From positions 30,224 through 94,223 of the forward strand of contig DASQMX010000002.1 in assembly GCA_035645275.1 (NCBI GenBank): a stretch of 64,000 nucleotides of DNA. Reading direction: 5' to 3'. A model generated the notes under the pieces. The model was not told where the DNA came from. It made no database searches and saw only the letters and a list, made by a program, of their open reading frames with translations. This stretch comes from Paranoxybacillus sp035645275 (GTDB taxonomy: Bacteria; Bacillota; Bacilli; Bacillales; Anoxybacillaceae). This document shows positions 41,483 through 50,173 of the stretch, one piece after another; within the stretch, counting starts at the first letter, position 1, and each line of letters starts with the position of its first letter. Position numbers and translations under genes: made by a program.

Positions 41483-42016
41483 ATGGTAGCTTATCCTGTT
41501 GAAGGAGAAATCATTCAAATACATAGCTATAAACATAACGGTTCCATTCACCGCATATGGGAGGAAACAGTTGTACTTAAAGGGACGCAAAATTATATTA
41601 TCGGTGCTAATGATCGTACGGTTGTGACAGAAGCCGACGGACGAACGTGGATTACGCGAGAACCGGCGATTTGCTTTTTTCACTCACGATATTGGTTTAA
41701 CATTATCGGCATGATTCGCAATGATGGGGTGTATTATTATTGTAATATCAGTTCTCCATTCGTATGGGACGGGGAAGCATTAAAATATATTGACTATGAT
41801 TTAGATTTGAAAGTATTTCCTGATATGACTTATATACTTCTTGATGAAGACGAATACGAGCGCCATCGTCAAGAAATGAATTATCCGGCCGTTATTGATC
41901 GCATTTTAAAGAATCATGTTGAGAAATTAATCAGCTGGGTTCATCAACGAAAAGGTCCATTTGCTCCCGATTTTATTGATACGTGGTATGAAAGATTTTT
42001 AGCTTACCGAAAGTAA
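41483..42016 (+). CDS. ntdP: Nucleoside tri- and diphosphatase (DUF402 family)
   Basis: 177 residues (YgaC). Beta-barrel DUF402 fold: NGSIHRIWEETVVLKGT, then WITREPAICFFHSRYWFNII and YYYCNISSPFVWD; metal-binding acids in YIDYDLDLKVFPD and LLDEDEYE. Homologues hydrolyse nucleoside tri- and diphosphates. ATG at 41483 with GGGGAG. Position as in B. subtilis. Confidence 0.88.
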   Translation: MVAYPVEGEIIQIHSYKHNGSIHRIWEETVVLKGTQNYIIGANDRTVVTEADGRTWITREPAICFFHSRYWFNIIGMIRNDGVYYYCNISSPFVWDGEALKYIDYDLDLKVFPDMTYILLDEDEYERHRQEMNYPAVIDRILKNHVEKLISWVHQRKGPFAPDFIDTWYERFLAYRK

Positions 42017-42031
42017 ATAGGCAGATGAAGC

Positions 42032-42077
42032 AAAAAAGCCTGTTGCTAAACTTTACAACAGGTTTTTATGCTTTTTT
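42032..42077 (+). terminator. Terminator of ntdP, abutting the ygaD ribosome site
   Basis: CCTGTTG pairs with CAACAGG within a larger AAAAAAGC/GCTTTTTT pairing; the T-run ends at the base before AGGGGGG, the ygaD ribosome site. Confidence 0.75.
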
Positions 42078-42090
42078 AGGGGGGATTGTT

Positions 42091-43863
42091 CTGAACAATA
42101 TTTATCGTTATTTACAATTCGTGCGTCCATATAAATGGCAGGTCATTGCTACCATTATGATCGGTATTATAAAATTTGTTATTCCACTATTAATTCCGAT
42201 GATGTTGAAGTATGTCCTTGATGATATTATTGGCAACAAGAAGTTGAGTGTCGATGAAAAGACTGCACGTCTATGGATGGTTTTAACGATTATGTTATTG
42301 ATTTTTGTGGTTTTGCGTCCTGTTATTGAATATTATCGACAATATTTTGCGCAATGGACAGGAAGTAAAGTGCTATATGATATTCGCAATCAATTGTTTA
42401 CCCATATGCAAAAGCTAAGTTTTCATTACTATGCCAATCATCGCGCTGGTGAGATTATTTCGCGCGTTATCAATGATGTAGAGCAGACGAAAAATTTTGT
42501 GATTACAGGACTTATGAATCTTTGGCTTGATATGGCAACGATTGTAATTGCGATTGCGATTATGTTTACAATGGATGTAAAATTAACATTTATTTCTATT
42601 ATCATCCTTCCTATCTATGCTATTTCAGTAAAATATTTTTTTGGCCGATTAAGAGAACTGACGAGAATCCGCTCTCAAGCGTTAGCTGAGCTTCAAGCGC
42701 ATTTACATGAGCGGGTTCAAGGGATGCCTATTATTAAAAGTTGTGCAATTGAAGATTATGAACAACGCCAATTTGATAAGCAAAATCGAAATTTTTTAAC
42801 CAAGGCTCTTGATCATACGAATTGGAACGCAAAAGCTTTTTCGGTAGTAAACACGATTACTGATATTGCACCGATTATGGTGATTAGTTATGCGGGCTAT
42901 GAAGTGGTACGTGGTAATTTAACGATTGGCACCATGGTTGCGTTTGTTGGCTATATTGAACGGTTGTACAATCCGTTGCGCCGCCTTGTTAATTCTTCAA
43001 CGACTTTAACGCAGTCGTTTGCTTCTATGGATCGTCTTTTTGAATTTATGGATGAAAAATATGATATTAAAGACAAGCAAGATGCAATCGAGTGTAAAAA
43101 TGTAGAAGGAAATATTGTATTTGAAAATGTCTCGTTTGCTTATGAACAGAATGAAGAGCCTGTTTTGCACAATATTTCGTTAAACATCAAAAAAGGGGAA
43201 ACGGTTGCCTTTGTCGGTATGAGCGGCGGCGGAAAATCGACATTAGTCAGCTTAATTCCGCGATTTTATGATGTGACAAGCGGTCGCATCCTGCTTGACG
43301 GGATAGATATTCGCGATTTTAAAGTGCGGAGCTTGCGCGATAAGATTGGCATGGTATTTCAAGACAGCATTTTATTTAGCGATTCGGTAAAAGAAAATAT
43401 TTTGCTCGGAAAGCCGAATGCCACCGATGAAGAAGTAATTGCTGCAGCCAAGGCGGCTAACGCTCATGAGTTTATTATGAATCTGCCAAATGGCTATGAT
43501 ACGAAAGTCGGTGAGCGGGGGGTTAAGCTGTCGGGAGGACAAAAGCAAAGAATTGCGATTGCTCGTGTATTTTTAAAAAATCCGCCTTTATTAATTTTAG
43601 ATGAAGCGACATCAGCGCTTGATTTAGAAAGTGAACATTTAATTCAAGAAACGCTAGAACGTCTGGCAAAAAATCGCACAACGTTAATTGTGGCGCATCG
43701 TTTATCAACGATTACCCACGCCGACCGCATTGTGTTAATCGAAAACGGAAAAATTGTCGAAAGCGGCACGCATGAAGAGTTGATGGATAAAAAAGGAAGT
43801 TATTACAAATTATTTATGATTCAACAAATCAACCAAGCAGAATATAAAGGGCAGTCTCATTAA
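42091..43863 (+). CDS. ygaD: ABC-type multidrug/lipid exporter half-transporter
   Basis: 590 residues: six-helix membrane domain (~15-320) and an ATPase with Walker A VGMSGGGKST, Q-loop VFQDSILF, signature KLSGGQKQR, Walker B LLILDEATSALD and the H-loop VAHRLST. The reading frame is open to an ATG at 42025, but that would translate through the terminator. Homology begins at NNIYRYLQFVRPYKW, and the only codon properly spaced (6 bases) from AGGGGGG is CTG at 42091 (or ATT at 42085), so a rare start is inferred. Functions as a homodimer. Confidence 0.85.
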   Translation: MNNIYRYLQFVRPYKWQVIATIMIGIIKFVIPLLIPMMLKYVLDDIIGNKKLSVDEKTARLWMVLTIMLLIFVVLRPVIEYYRQYFAQWTGSKVLYDIRNQLFTHMQKLSFHYYANHRAGEIISRVINDVEQTKNFVITGLMNLWLDMATIVIAIAIMFTMDVKLTFISIIILPIYAISVKYFFGRLRELTRIRSQALAELQAHLHERVQGMPIIKSCAIEDYEQRQFDKQNRNFLTKALDHTNWNAKAFSVVNTITDIAPIMVISYAGYEVVRGNLTIGTMVAFVGYIERLYNPLRRLVNSSTTLTQSFASMDRLFEFMDEKYDIKDKQDAIECKNVEGNIVFENVSFAYEQNEEPVLHNISLNIKKGETVAFVGMSGGGKSTLVSLIPRFYDVTSGRILLDGIDIRDFKVRSLRDKIGMVFQDSILFSDSVKENILLGKPNATDEEVIAAAKAANAHEFIMNLPNGYDTKVGERGVKLSGGQKQRIAIARVFLKNPPLLILDEATSALDLESEHLIQETLERLAKNRTTLIVAHRLSTITHADRIVLIENGKIVESGTHEELMDKKGSYYKLFMIQQINQAEYKGQSH

Positions 43864-43880
43864 GGTGAGACTGCCCTTTA
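43846..43880 (+). terminator. Rho-independent terminator of ygaD
   Basis: AAAGGGCAGTCTCA pairs with TGAGACTGCCCTTT; overlaps the ygaD stop. 43881-44053 is AT-rich upstream sequence of the next operon with no clear promoter by eye. Confidence 0.75.
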
Positions 43881-44053
43881 GTATATTAAATATTTCTATT
43901 TCTAAAGAAAAATTTAGTTTTATTAAAATAGTTTAATTTTTATAAAAATTTTTTATTGTATTATTATTACATGCATGGCATAATTTTAGGTGAAATAAGA
44001 TAATTATTTTGAAAATACCGAAAATTATGCAACACAAATGAGGGAGTGACTAC

Positions 44054-45079
44054 ATGAGTAAACATCCGGTACTGGAAGTAAAAGGATTAAAGACTTCATT
44101 TTTTACCGATGATGGTGAGGTTCCTGCTGTTGATGAAATAGATTTTTATATTAACGAAGGGGAGATATTAGGAGTTGTTGGAGAATCCGGATGCGGAAAA
44201 AGTGTAACTTCGCTCTCCATTATGGGATTGTTGCCTAAAGGTATCGGGAAGATTGTTGCTGGTGAAATTTTATTTAAAGGAGAAAATATTGTAAACGCTT
44301 CTGAAAAGCGGATGAAAGAGATTAGAGGAAAAGAAATTGCAATGATTTTCCAAGAGCCAATGACATCATTAAATCCATTGTTTACGATTGGAAATCAAAT
44401 AATCGAAGCAATTTGCATACATAGCAAAATGAATAAAAAGCAGGCTCAAGAGCGCGCGATTGAAATTTTGAAACTTGTCGGGTTGCCACGCGCAAAAGAA
44501 ATAATGAACGAATATCCTCATCAGTTATCCGGCGGAATGAGACAAAGAGTAATGATAGCGATGGCGATGGTTTGTAATCCTTCTCTGCTTATTGCCGATG
44601 AGCCAACAACTGCTCTAGACGTTACGATTCAAGCGCAAATTTTAAAACTAATGAAAGACTTAAACAAAAATTTTAACACAGCGATTATGATGATTACTCA
44701 CGATTTAGGTGTGGTGGCTGAAGTATGTCAGCGCGTTGTCGTCATGTATTCTGGAAAAATTGTCGAAGAAGGCGATGTACGCACGATTTTTAAAAATCCG
44801 AAACATCCTTATACAATCGGTCTTATTCAATCGGTTCCTGACATTCGTGAGAAGAAGGCCCGCCTATATTCGATTCCAGGAAATGTGCCTAAACCTGGGT
44901 CGATTCGACAAGGGTGTCGTTTTGCTGCGCGCTGTGAACATGCCTTTGAACGCTGTTTTAAAGAAAATCCAGGGTTATATGAAACAGGTGAACCAGGACA
45001 TAAAGTTCGTTGTTTCTTGCATCAAAGAGAGGAGGAAATCAACGTTGAGCGAACCGTTGCTGCAGGTGAAAGGACTTAA
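44054..45079 (+). CDS. dppD: Oligopeptide/dipeptide ABC transporter ATPase (DppD/OppD)
   Basis: 341 residues. Walker A GESGCGKS, Q-loop IFQEPMTSLNPLF, signature LSGGMRQR, Walker B LLIADEPTTALD, and the C-terminal OppD/F extension with CRFAARCEHAFERCFKENP (cysteine motif typical of peptide importers). ATG with GGGAG. Overlaps the next ATPase gene by 35 bases. First gene of a five-gene importer operon. Confidence 0.92.
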   Translation: MSKHPVLEVKGLKTSFFTDDGEVPAVDEIDFYINEGEILGVVGESGCGKSVTSLSIMGLLPKGIGKIVAGEILFKGENIVNASEKRMKEIRGKEIAMIFQEPMTSLNPLFTIGNQIIEAICIHSKMNKKQAQERAIEILKLVGLPRAKEIMNEYPHQLSGGMRQRVMIAMAMVCNPSLLIADEPTTALDVTIQAQILKLMKDLNKNFNTAIMMITHDLGVVAEVCQRVVVMYSGKIVEEGDVRTIFKNPKHPYTIGLIQSVPDIREKKARLYSIPGNVPKPGSIRQGCRFAARCEHAFERCFKENPGLYETGEPGHKVRCFLHQREEEINVERTVAAGERT

Positions 45080-46013
45080 AAAATACTTTCCGATTACAGG
45101 TGGAATTTTTGAAAAAAAAATCGGCGAGGTCAAAGCGGTTGATAACATATCTTTCACGGTATATAAAGGGGAAACATTAGGCCTTGTAGGCGAAAGCGGC
45201 TGCGGTAAGTCAACAACAGGAAGAATGCTGCTTCGCCTCATCGAACCAACGGAAGGTTCTATTGTGTTTGAAAATAAAGAGATTACAAGTTTATCAAAGT
45301 TAGAGTTACGAAAAATGCGTAGAGAAATGCAAATGGTATTTCAAGACCCTTTTGCTTCATTAAACCCGCGCCATACGGTTGAAAAAATTTTAGAAGAGCC
45401 GCTCATTGTGCATGGAATCGGCTCAAAACAGGAAAGAAAAAAACGCGTGCAAGAGATGCTTGAGGTCGTTGGACTAAGCAGTTATCATGCGAAACGTTAT
45501 CCGCATCAGTTTAGCGGCGGACAGCGCCAGCGCATCGGCATTGCACGTGCGCTTATGACGCATCCGAAACTCATTATTGCCGATGAGCCGGTTTCCGCAC
45601 TGGATGTGTCGATTCAAGCTCAAGTATTAAATCTTTTGGAAGATTTACAGAAAGAATTTGGCTTAACTTATATTTTTATTGCTCACGATTTAGGAGTTGT
45701 TCGGCATATTAGTGACCGTATCGGCGTAATGTATTTAGGTAGACTTGTAGAATTAGCCGATAGCGACAAATTGTGTGAAAACCCAAAACATCCATATACG
45801 CAAGCACTGTTGTCCGCTGTTCCAATTCCAGACCCAGAGTATCAACAGGATAAACAGTTATTGTCGGGCGATTTGCCAAGCCCTTCAAATCCGCCAAAGG
45901 GTTGTGCTTTTCATACTCGCTGCAGTGCGTGCATGGAGATTTGCAAAACAACTCGTCCTGAATTGAAAGAAATTGAGCAAGGGCATTACGTTGCTTGTCA
46001 CCTTTATCAATAA
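45045..46013 (+). CDS. dppF: Oligopeptide/dipeptide ABC transporter ATPase (DppF/OppF)
   Basis: 322 residues. KKYFPITGGIFEKKIGEVKAV start, Walker A GESGCGKSTTGR, Q-loop VFQDPFASLNPR, signature FSGGQRQR, Walker B LIIADEPVSALD, and the C-terminal CAFHTRC...C motif. TTG at 45045 follows GGAGG at 9 bases. It forms a heterodimer with the previous ATPase. Confidence 0.92.
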   Translation: MSEPLLQVKGLKKYFPITGGIFEKKIGEVKAVDNISFTVYKGETLGLVGESGCGKSTTGRMLLRLIEPTEGSIVFENKEITSLSKLELRKMRREMQMVFQDPFASLNPRHTVEKILEEPLIVHGIGSKQERKKRVQEMLEVVGLSSYHAKRYPHQFSGGQRQRIGIARALMTHPKLIIADEPVSALDVSIQAQVLNLLEDLQKEFGLTYIFIAHDLGVVRHISDRIGVMYLGRLVELADSDKLCENPKHPYTQALLSAVPIPDPEYQQDKQLLSGDLPSPSNPPKGCAFHTRCSACMEICKTTRPELKEIEQGHYVACHLYQ

Positions 46014-46060
46014 GGTGATAGGCAACTAAAATATAAACAATGTATAAAGGGGGAATAGCA

Positions 46061-47671
46061 GTGAAGAAAAAATCGCTATTTGCGATGCTCGTTTTCTTGT
46101 TGATGCTCTCAACCGCCTTGGTCGGTTGCCAAAAATCCGAGAAAACAAGCGGTGAAAAAACTGGTGGGAAAGGAGATGCCGCACAAGATACACTCGTATA
46201 CGGACGCGGCGGTGATTCGGTCTCTCTAGATCCTGCGGTTGTAACAGATGGTGAGTCCTTAAAAGTTACTAAGAACATTTTTGACACATTATTAGACTAC
46301 AATGATGGTGATACAAGCATCCAACCAGCCTTAGCAACAGAGTGGGAAGTTTCTCCAGATGGCTTAACTTACACGTTTAAACTTCGCCAAGGCGTAAAGT
46401 TCCATGACGGAACAGATTTTAACGCGGAAGCGGTTGTTTTCAACTTTGAACGCTGGGCAAACGGTAATGCCGATACATTCCCATACTACGGCTCCATGTT
46501 TGGCGGCTATAAAAATGACGAAAGCCATGTAATTAAAGAAGTGAAAGCAGTGGATGAATACACAGTTCAATTTGTATTAAAACGTCCGCAAGCTCCATTC
46601 TTGAAAAATATCGCGATGACTCCATTTGCGATTGCAAGTCCTGAAGCAGTGAAAAAGCATGGTGATAAGTTTGGCGAAAATCCTGTTGGTACAGGTCCAT
46701 TCGTGTTTAAAGAATGGAAACGCAACGAACGTATTGTTCTAGAGAAAAACAAGAACTACTGGTTAGAAGGATATCCAAAGTTAAATCAATTAATCTTTGT
46801 TTCGATTCCTGATAACTCAGCTCGCTTAAATGCATTGTTAAAAGGCGAAATTGATTTAATGGAAGATTTAAATCCTTCCGATCTTAATCAAGTTGAAGGA
46901 AGCAAAGATTTGAAAATCTTTAAGCGTCCATCTATGAACGTTGGTTATGTTGGTTTAACGACAACGAGAGGACCATTGAAAAACAAATTAGTTCGTCAAG
47001 CGTTAAACCATGCAGTTGACAAAAAAGCCATCATCGATGCATTCTACGCTGGCCAGGCAGAACCAGCGAAAAACCCAATGCCGCCAAGCATTCCGGGTTA
47101 TAATGACGTAATCGAAGATTATCCATTTGATTTAGAAAAAGCAAAACAATTACTTGCAGAAGCAGGATATCCAAATGGATTTGAAATGGAACTATGGGCA
47201 ATGCCTGTTCCAAGGCCGTATATGCCAGATGGACAAAAGGTGGCTGAAGCGATTCAAGCAAATTTTGAAAAAATCGGTGTCAAAGCGAAAATCGTTTCTT
47301 ATGAATGGGCAACTTACCTAGACAAAGCAGCAAAGGGAGAAGCAGATGCGTTCTTGCTTGGTTGGACAGGAGATAACGGTGACGCTGACAACTTCTTATA
47401 TGCGTTATTAGATAAAGACAGCATTGGCAGCAACAACTATACGTACTATGCAAATGATGAGCTTCACAAAATTTTAGTCGAAGCGCAAACGGTAAGCGAT
47501 GAGAACAAACGTAACGAACTTTACAAAAAAGCACAAGAAATTATTAAAGAAGATGCACCATGGATTCCGCTTGTACACTCAACACCATTGCTAGCTGGAA
47601 AGTCAAATATTGAAGGATTCAACCCGCATCCAACTGGTTCTGATAAATTTACAAAAGTGGAATTTAAATAA
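46061..47671 (+). CDS. dppA: Peptide ABC transporter substrate-binding lipoprotein
   Basis: 536 residues, SBP_bac_5 family. Lipoprotein signal peptide ending at STALVGC (Cys at ~25), then ALATEWEVSPDGLTYTFKLR, PVGTGPFVFKEW and RQALNHAVDK, all typical of DppA/OppA. GTG at 46061 has AAAGGGGG upstream. Located between the ATPases and permeases. A terminator-like stem follows, then the 241-bp repeat copy B. Confidence 0.92.
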   Translation: MKKKSLFAMLVFLLMLSTALVGCQKSEKTSGEKTGGKGDAAQDTLVYGRGGDSVSLDPAVVTDGESLKVTKNIFDTLLDYNDGDTSIQPALATEWEVSPDGLTYTFKLRQGVKFHDGTDFNAEAVVFNFERWANGNADTFPYYGSMFGGYKNDESHVIKEVKAVDEYTVQFVLKRPQAPFLKNIAMTPFAIASPEAVKKHGDKFGENPVGTGPFVFKEWKRNERIVLEKNKNYWLEGYPKLNQLIFVSIPDNSARLNALLKGEIDLMEDLNPSDLNQVEGSKDLKIFKRPSMNVGYVGLTTTRGPLKNKLVRQALNHAVDKKAIIDAFYAGQAEPAKNPMPPSIPGYNDVIEDYPFDLEKAKQLLAEAGYPNGFEMELWAMPVPRPYMPDGQKVAEAIQANFEKIGVKAKIVSYEWATYLDKAAKGEADAFLLGWTGDNGDADNFLYALLDKDSIGSNNYTYYANDELHKILVEAQTVSDENKRNELYKKAQEIIKEDAPWIPLVHSTPLLAGKSNIEGFNPHPTGSDKFTKVEFK

Positions 47672-47680
47672 TGAAGTGTT

Positions 47681-47712
47681 GAGGGAGGGGAGTGCATCCT
47701 CTCTCTCTTTTT
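47681..47712 (+). terminator. Terminator-like hairpin between dppA and dppB
   Basis: GAGGGAGGGGA pairs imperfectly with TCCTCTCTCTC, followed by T6. Mid-operon position suggests partial termination, giving more binding protein than permease. Confidence 0.6.
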
Positions 47713-47758
47713 TAGATAGAATGATAACCTTCGCTTTGTTTTGGAGTACATACTGCTC

Positions 47759-47999
47759 CAGGTGTGTTAGTTAACCAATGAAATCCAGATAAAGCGAGTT
47801 TATTTAAGTAGCTTTTCTGCCGAAGTCAGCTAAGCGAAACGCTTAGCTGACTGGGCATGCGCCCGCATGCCTAACCTGAACGAAGAACGCTTTACGGACA
47901 AATGTATTTGTCCGCCGGCGTTCTCGTTCGGGTATCACGGCAGAAAAGCATGAATCACCGCTAAAATGTTATAAATAATCGATAATCAACGCACTCATG
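47759..47999. mobile_element. Structured repeat element, full copy B (241 bp, inverted)
   Basis: Reverse complement of copy A with the same nested hairpins (GTCAGCTAAGCG/CGCTTAGCTGAC, GGCATGCG/CGCATGCC, GGACAAAT/ATTTGTCC, CTTTTCTGCCG/CGGCAGAAAAG). Ends CAGGTGTGTTAGTTAACC and ...GATAATCAACGCACTCATG. Flanking 10-mers match at 6 of 10 positions, so an old insertion. It lies between dppA and dppB and separates the binding protein from its permeases. Confidence 0.75.
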
Positions 48000-48049
48000 C
48001 AGTCTGTGCTTTAGTTTTCACAGTAAAAGACTAGGAAGGAGTGAGAGGG

Positions 48050-49054
48050 ATGTTTGCCTATGCAATTCGAAGAATTTTTATGGTTATTCCCGTGTTGTTA
48101 GGAATGTCGCTGATTGTCTTCTTTATGATTCGTGCCATTCCGGGAAACCCAGCGCAAGTGATTTTAGGACAAAAGGCCACGAAAGAAGCGATAGAAGCAT
48201 TAACACATAAATTAGGTTTAGACCAGCCTTGGTACGTTCAATATTTTAAATACTTAGGTGGATTATTGACAGGAGACTTAGGCGAGTCGATCCGAACGGG
48301 GGCGTCCATTACAGAGGAAATTTGGCCATATTTAGCAGCGACATTGGAGTTGTCGCTTGCGGCGATGCTAATTGCGATTGTGATTGGTGTGAATGCTGGA
48401 ATTATCAGCGCATGGTTCCAAAACTCCTGGTTTGATTATGTGGCGATGGTATTAGCGTTAATTGGCGTATCGATGCCGATTTTTTGGCTAGGATTAATGG
48501 AACAGTGGATTTTTGCAATTAACTTAGATTTATTGCCGACTTCCGGAAGAGAAGAAGTACGAAATCCTGTATCTCCGATTACTCATCTTTATTTAATTGA
48601 TACATTGTTGCAAGGGAATACAGAGCAATTTATACAAGTATTGCAGCATTTGGTGCTGCCAAGTGTTGCATTGGCGACCATTCCGATGGCGATTATTGCG
48701 CGCATTACCCGCTCAAGCATGCTTGAAGTGATGAAGTCCGATTATATCCGTACAGCAAGAGCAAAGGGACTTAGCATATTTTGGGTTGTATATAAGCATT
48801 CATTGAAAAATGCAATTATCCCTGTACTTACAGTCATCGGATTGCAGATGGGATTATTGTTAGGTGGAGCGATTTTAACAGAAACGATTTTTAGCTGGCC
48901 GGGAATTGGCCGTTATATTTACGAGGCCATTGGATATCGTGATTATCCGGTTATTCAGTCAGGAATTTTAGTAGTGGCAACGATTTTTATATTGATTAAC
49001 TTAATTGTTGACTTGCTTTATGCTGCGATTGACCCGCGCATTAAATATAACTAA
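48050..49054 (+). CDS. dppB: Peptide ABC transporter permease (DppB)
   Basis: 334 residues, six membrane helices, with the DppB start MFAYAIRRIFMVIPVLLGMS and the EAA loop DYIRTARAKGLSIFWVVYKHSLKNA. ATG at 48050 with AAGGAG 8 bases upstream; GTG at 48041 overlaps that site. Expression may rely on readthrough of the repeat or on a promoter in its right end. Confidence 0.92.
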   Translation: MFAYAIRRIFMVIPVLLGMSLIVFFMIRAIPGNPAQVILGQKATKEAIEALTHKLGLDQPWYVQYFKYLGGLLTGDLGESIRTGASITEEIWPYLAATLELSLAAMLIAIVIGVNAGIISAWFQNSWFDYVAMVLALIGVSMPIFWLGLMEQWIFAINLDLLPTSGREEVRNPVSPITHLYLIDTLLQGNTEQFIQVLQHLVLPSVALATIPMAIIARITRSSMLEVMKSDYIRTARAKGLSIFWVVYKHSLKNAIIPVLTVIGLQMGLLLGGAILTETIFSWPGIGRYIYEAIGYRDYPVIQSGILVVATIFILINLIVDLLYAAIDPRIKYN

Positions 49055-49078
49055 ACCTGTCAAAAAGGAGGGACAATA

Positions 49079-49978
49079 ATGGCTGAACTCGCTCGCAATG
49101 GAACGCCGGTACAAAATGCGAAAGTAAAAGAGGAATCTGTTTCGCTTTGGAAGGAAGGATGGCGCAGTTTTAAGAAAAATAAAATGGCCTTAGTTGGGAC
49201 AGGCATTGTTTTATTTTTCATTTTATTAGCGGTGTTTGCTCCGATGATTGCACCATATGAAATTAATGAGCAAAATTTATCGATGCGCCTTAAGGCACCG
49301 TCGAATGAACATTTATTTGGCACGGATGATTTTGGCCGTGATATTTTCTCGCGTGTGATTTATGGGGCAAGAATTTCCCTATGGGTTGGATTTTTCTCTG
49401 TACTGGGCTCTGTGATTGTTGGCTCTTTGCTTGGGATTATTGCGGGTTATTACGGTCGATGGATTGATGGAATGATTTCGCGTATTTTTGATATTATGTT
49501 GGCGTTTCCGAGTATTCTGCTGGCAATCGGTATTGTCGCTGTGCTCGGACCATCGTTAAAAAATGCGTTGATTGCTATTGCTATTATTAACATCCCAAAC
49601 TTTGGACGTCTCATTCGTTCCAGGGTGTTAAGCATTAAGCAGGAAGAATATATTATGGCTGCCAAAGCAATTGGGATGAGCGATGCTCGCATTTTATTTC
49701 ACCATATTTTACCGAATAGTATGGCACCAATTATTGTTCAAGGAACATTGGCAATTGCAACGGCAATCATTGAAGCGGCAGCACTCGGATTCCTCGGGCT
49801 GGGAGCACAGCCGCCAAACCCGGAGTGGGGAAAAATGCTTGCTGATTCGAAAGATTATTTAACACAGGCTCCATGGACAATGATTTTTCCGGGGTTAGCA
49901 ATTATGCTAACCGTGCTCGGATTTAACTTGATGGGGGATGGATTGCGCGATGCATTAGATCCGCGCATGAAAAACTAA
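49079..49978 (+). CDS. dppC: Peptide ABC transporter permease (DppC)
   Basis: 299 residues. OppC-type N-terminal segment (FKKNKMALVGTGIVLFFILL), HLFGTDDFGRDIFSRVIYGARISL, and the EAA loop EEYIMAAKAIGMSDARILFHHILPN. Begins 24 bases after dppB with AAGGAGGG. Partner of DppB in the membrane channel. Confidence 0.93.
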   Translation: MAELARNGTPVQNAKVKEESVSLWKEGWRSFKKNKMALVGTGIVLFFILLAVFAPMIAPYEINEQNLSMRLKAPSNEHLFGTDDFGRDIFSRVIYGARISLWVGFFSVLGSVIVGSLLGIIAGYYGRWIDGMISRIFDIMLAFPSILLAIGIVAVLGPSLKNALIAIAIINIPNFGRLIRSRVLSIKQEEYIMAAKAIGMSDARILFHHILPNSMAPIIVQGTLAIATAIIEAAALGFLGLGAQPPNPEWGKMLADSKDYLTQAPWTMIFPGLAIMLTVLGFNLMGDGLRDALDPRMKN

Positions 49979-50009
49979 AGCGGCTGACCTAAACTGGTCA
50001 GCCGCTTTT
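49977..50009 (+). terminator. Rho-independent terminator of the dpp operon
   Basis: AAGCGGCTGACC pairs with GGTCAGCCGCTT, then TT. Overlaps the dppC stop. The rest up to 50173 shows no gene I can support. Confidence 0.75.
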
Positions 50010-50173
50010 CCGTTGGGATTACGTTGATTTTGTGAAGTAGATATCTGGCTTTTAACAGGTGCGGCGCTGCTTTTTACGCCCAGTATTTACATCGTCAGAA
50101 ACGGTGGAAAATATCGGTCGAATTTGTTCAACCTTCAGTTTCTCGCAAATTTCTTTATTGCAGGAATGTTCGT

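Noticed and set aside
42025..42090. ATG start of ygaD at 42025
   Set aside because: It would translate the ntdP terminator and has no proper ribosome site; family homology begins after 42091.
50010..50173. Possible short minus-strand gene downstream of ygaE (CNKEICEKLKVEQIRPIFST...)
   Set aside because: Looks vaguely coding, but there is no start codon or ribosome site; most likely chance.
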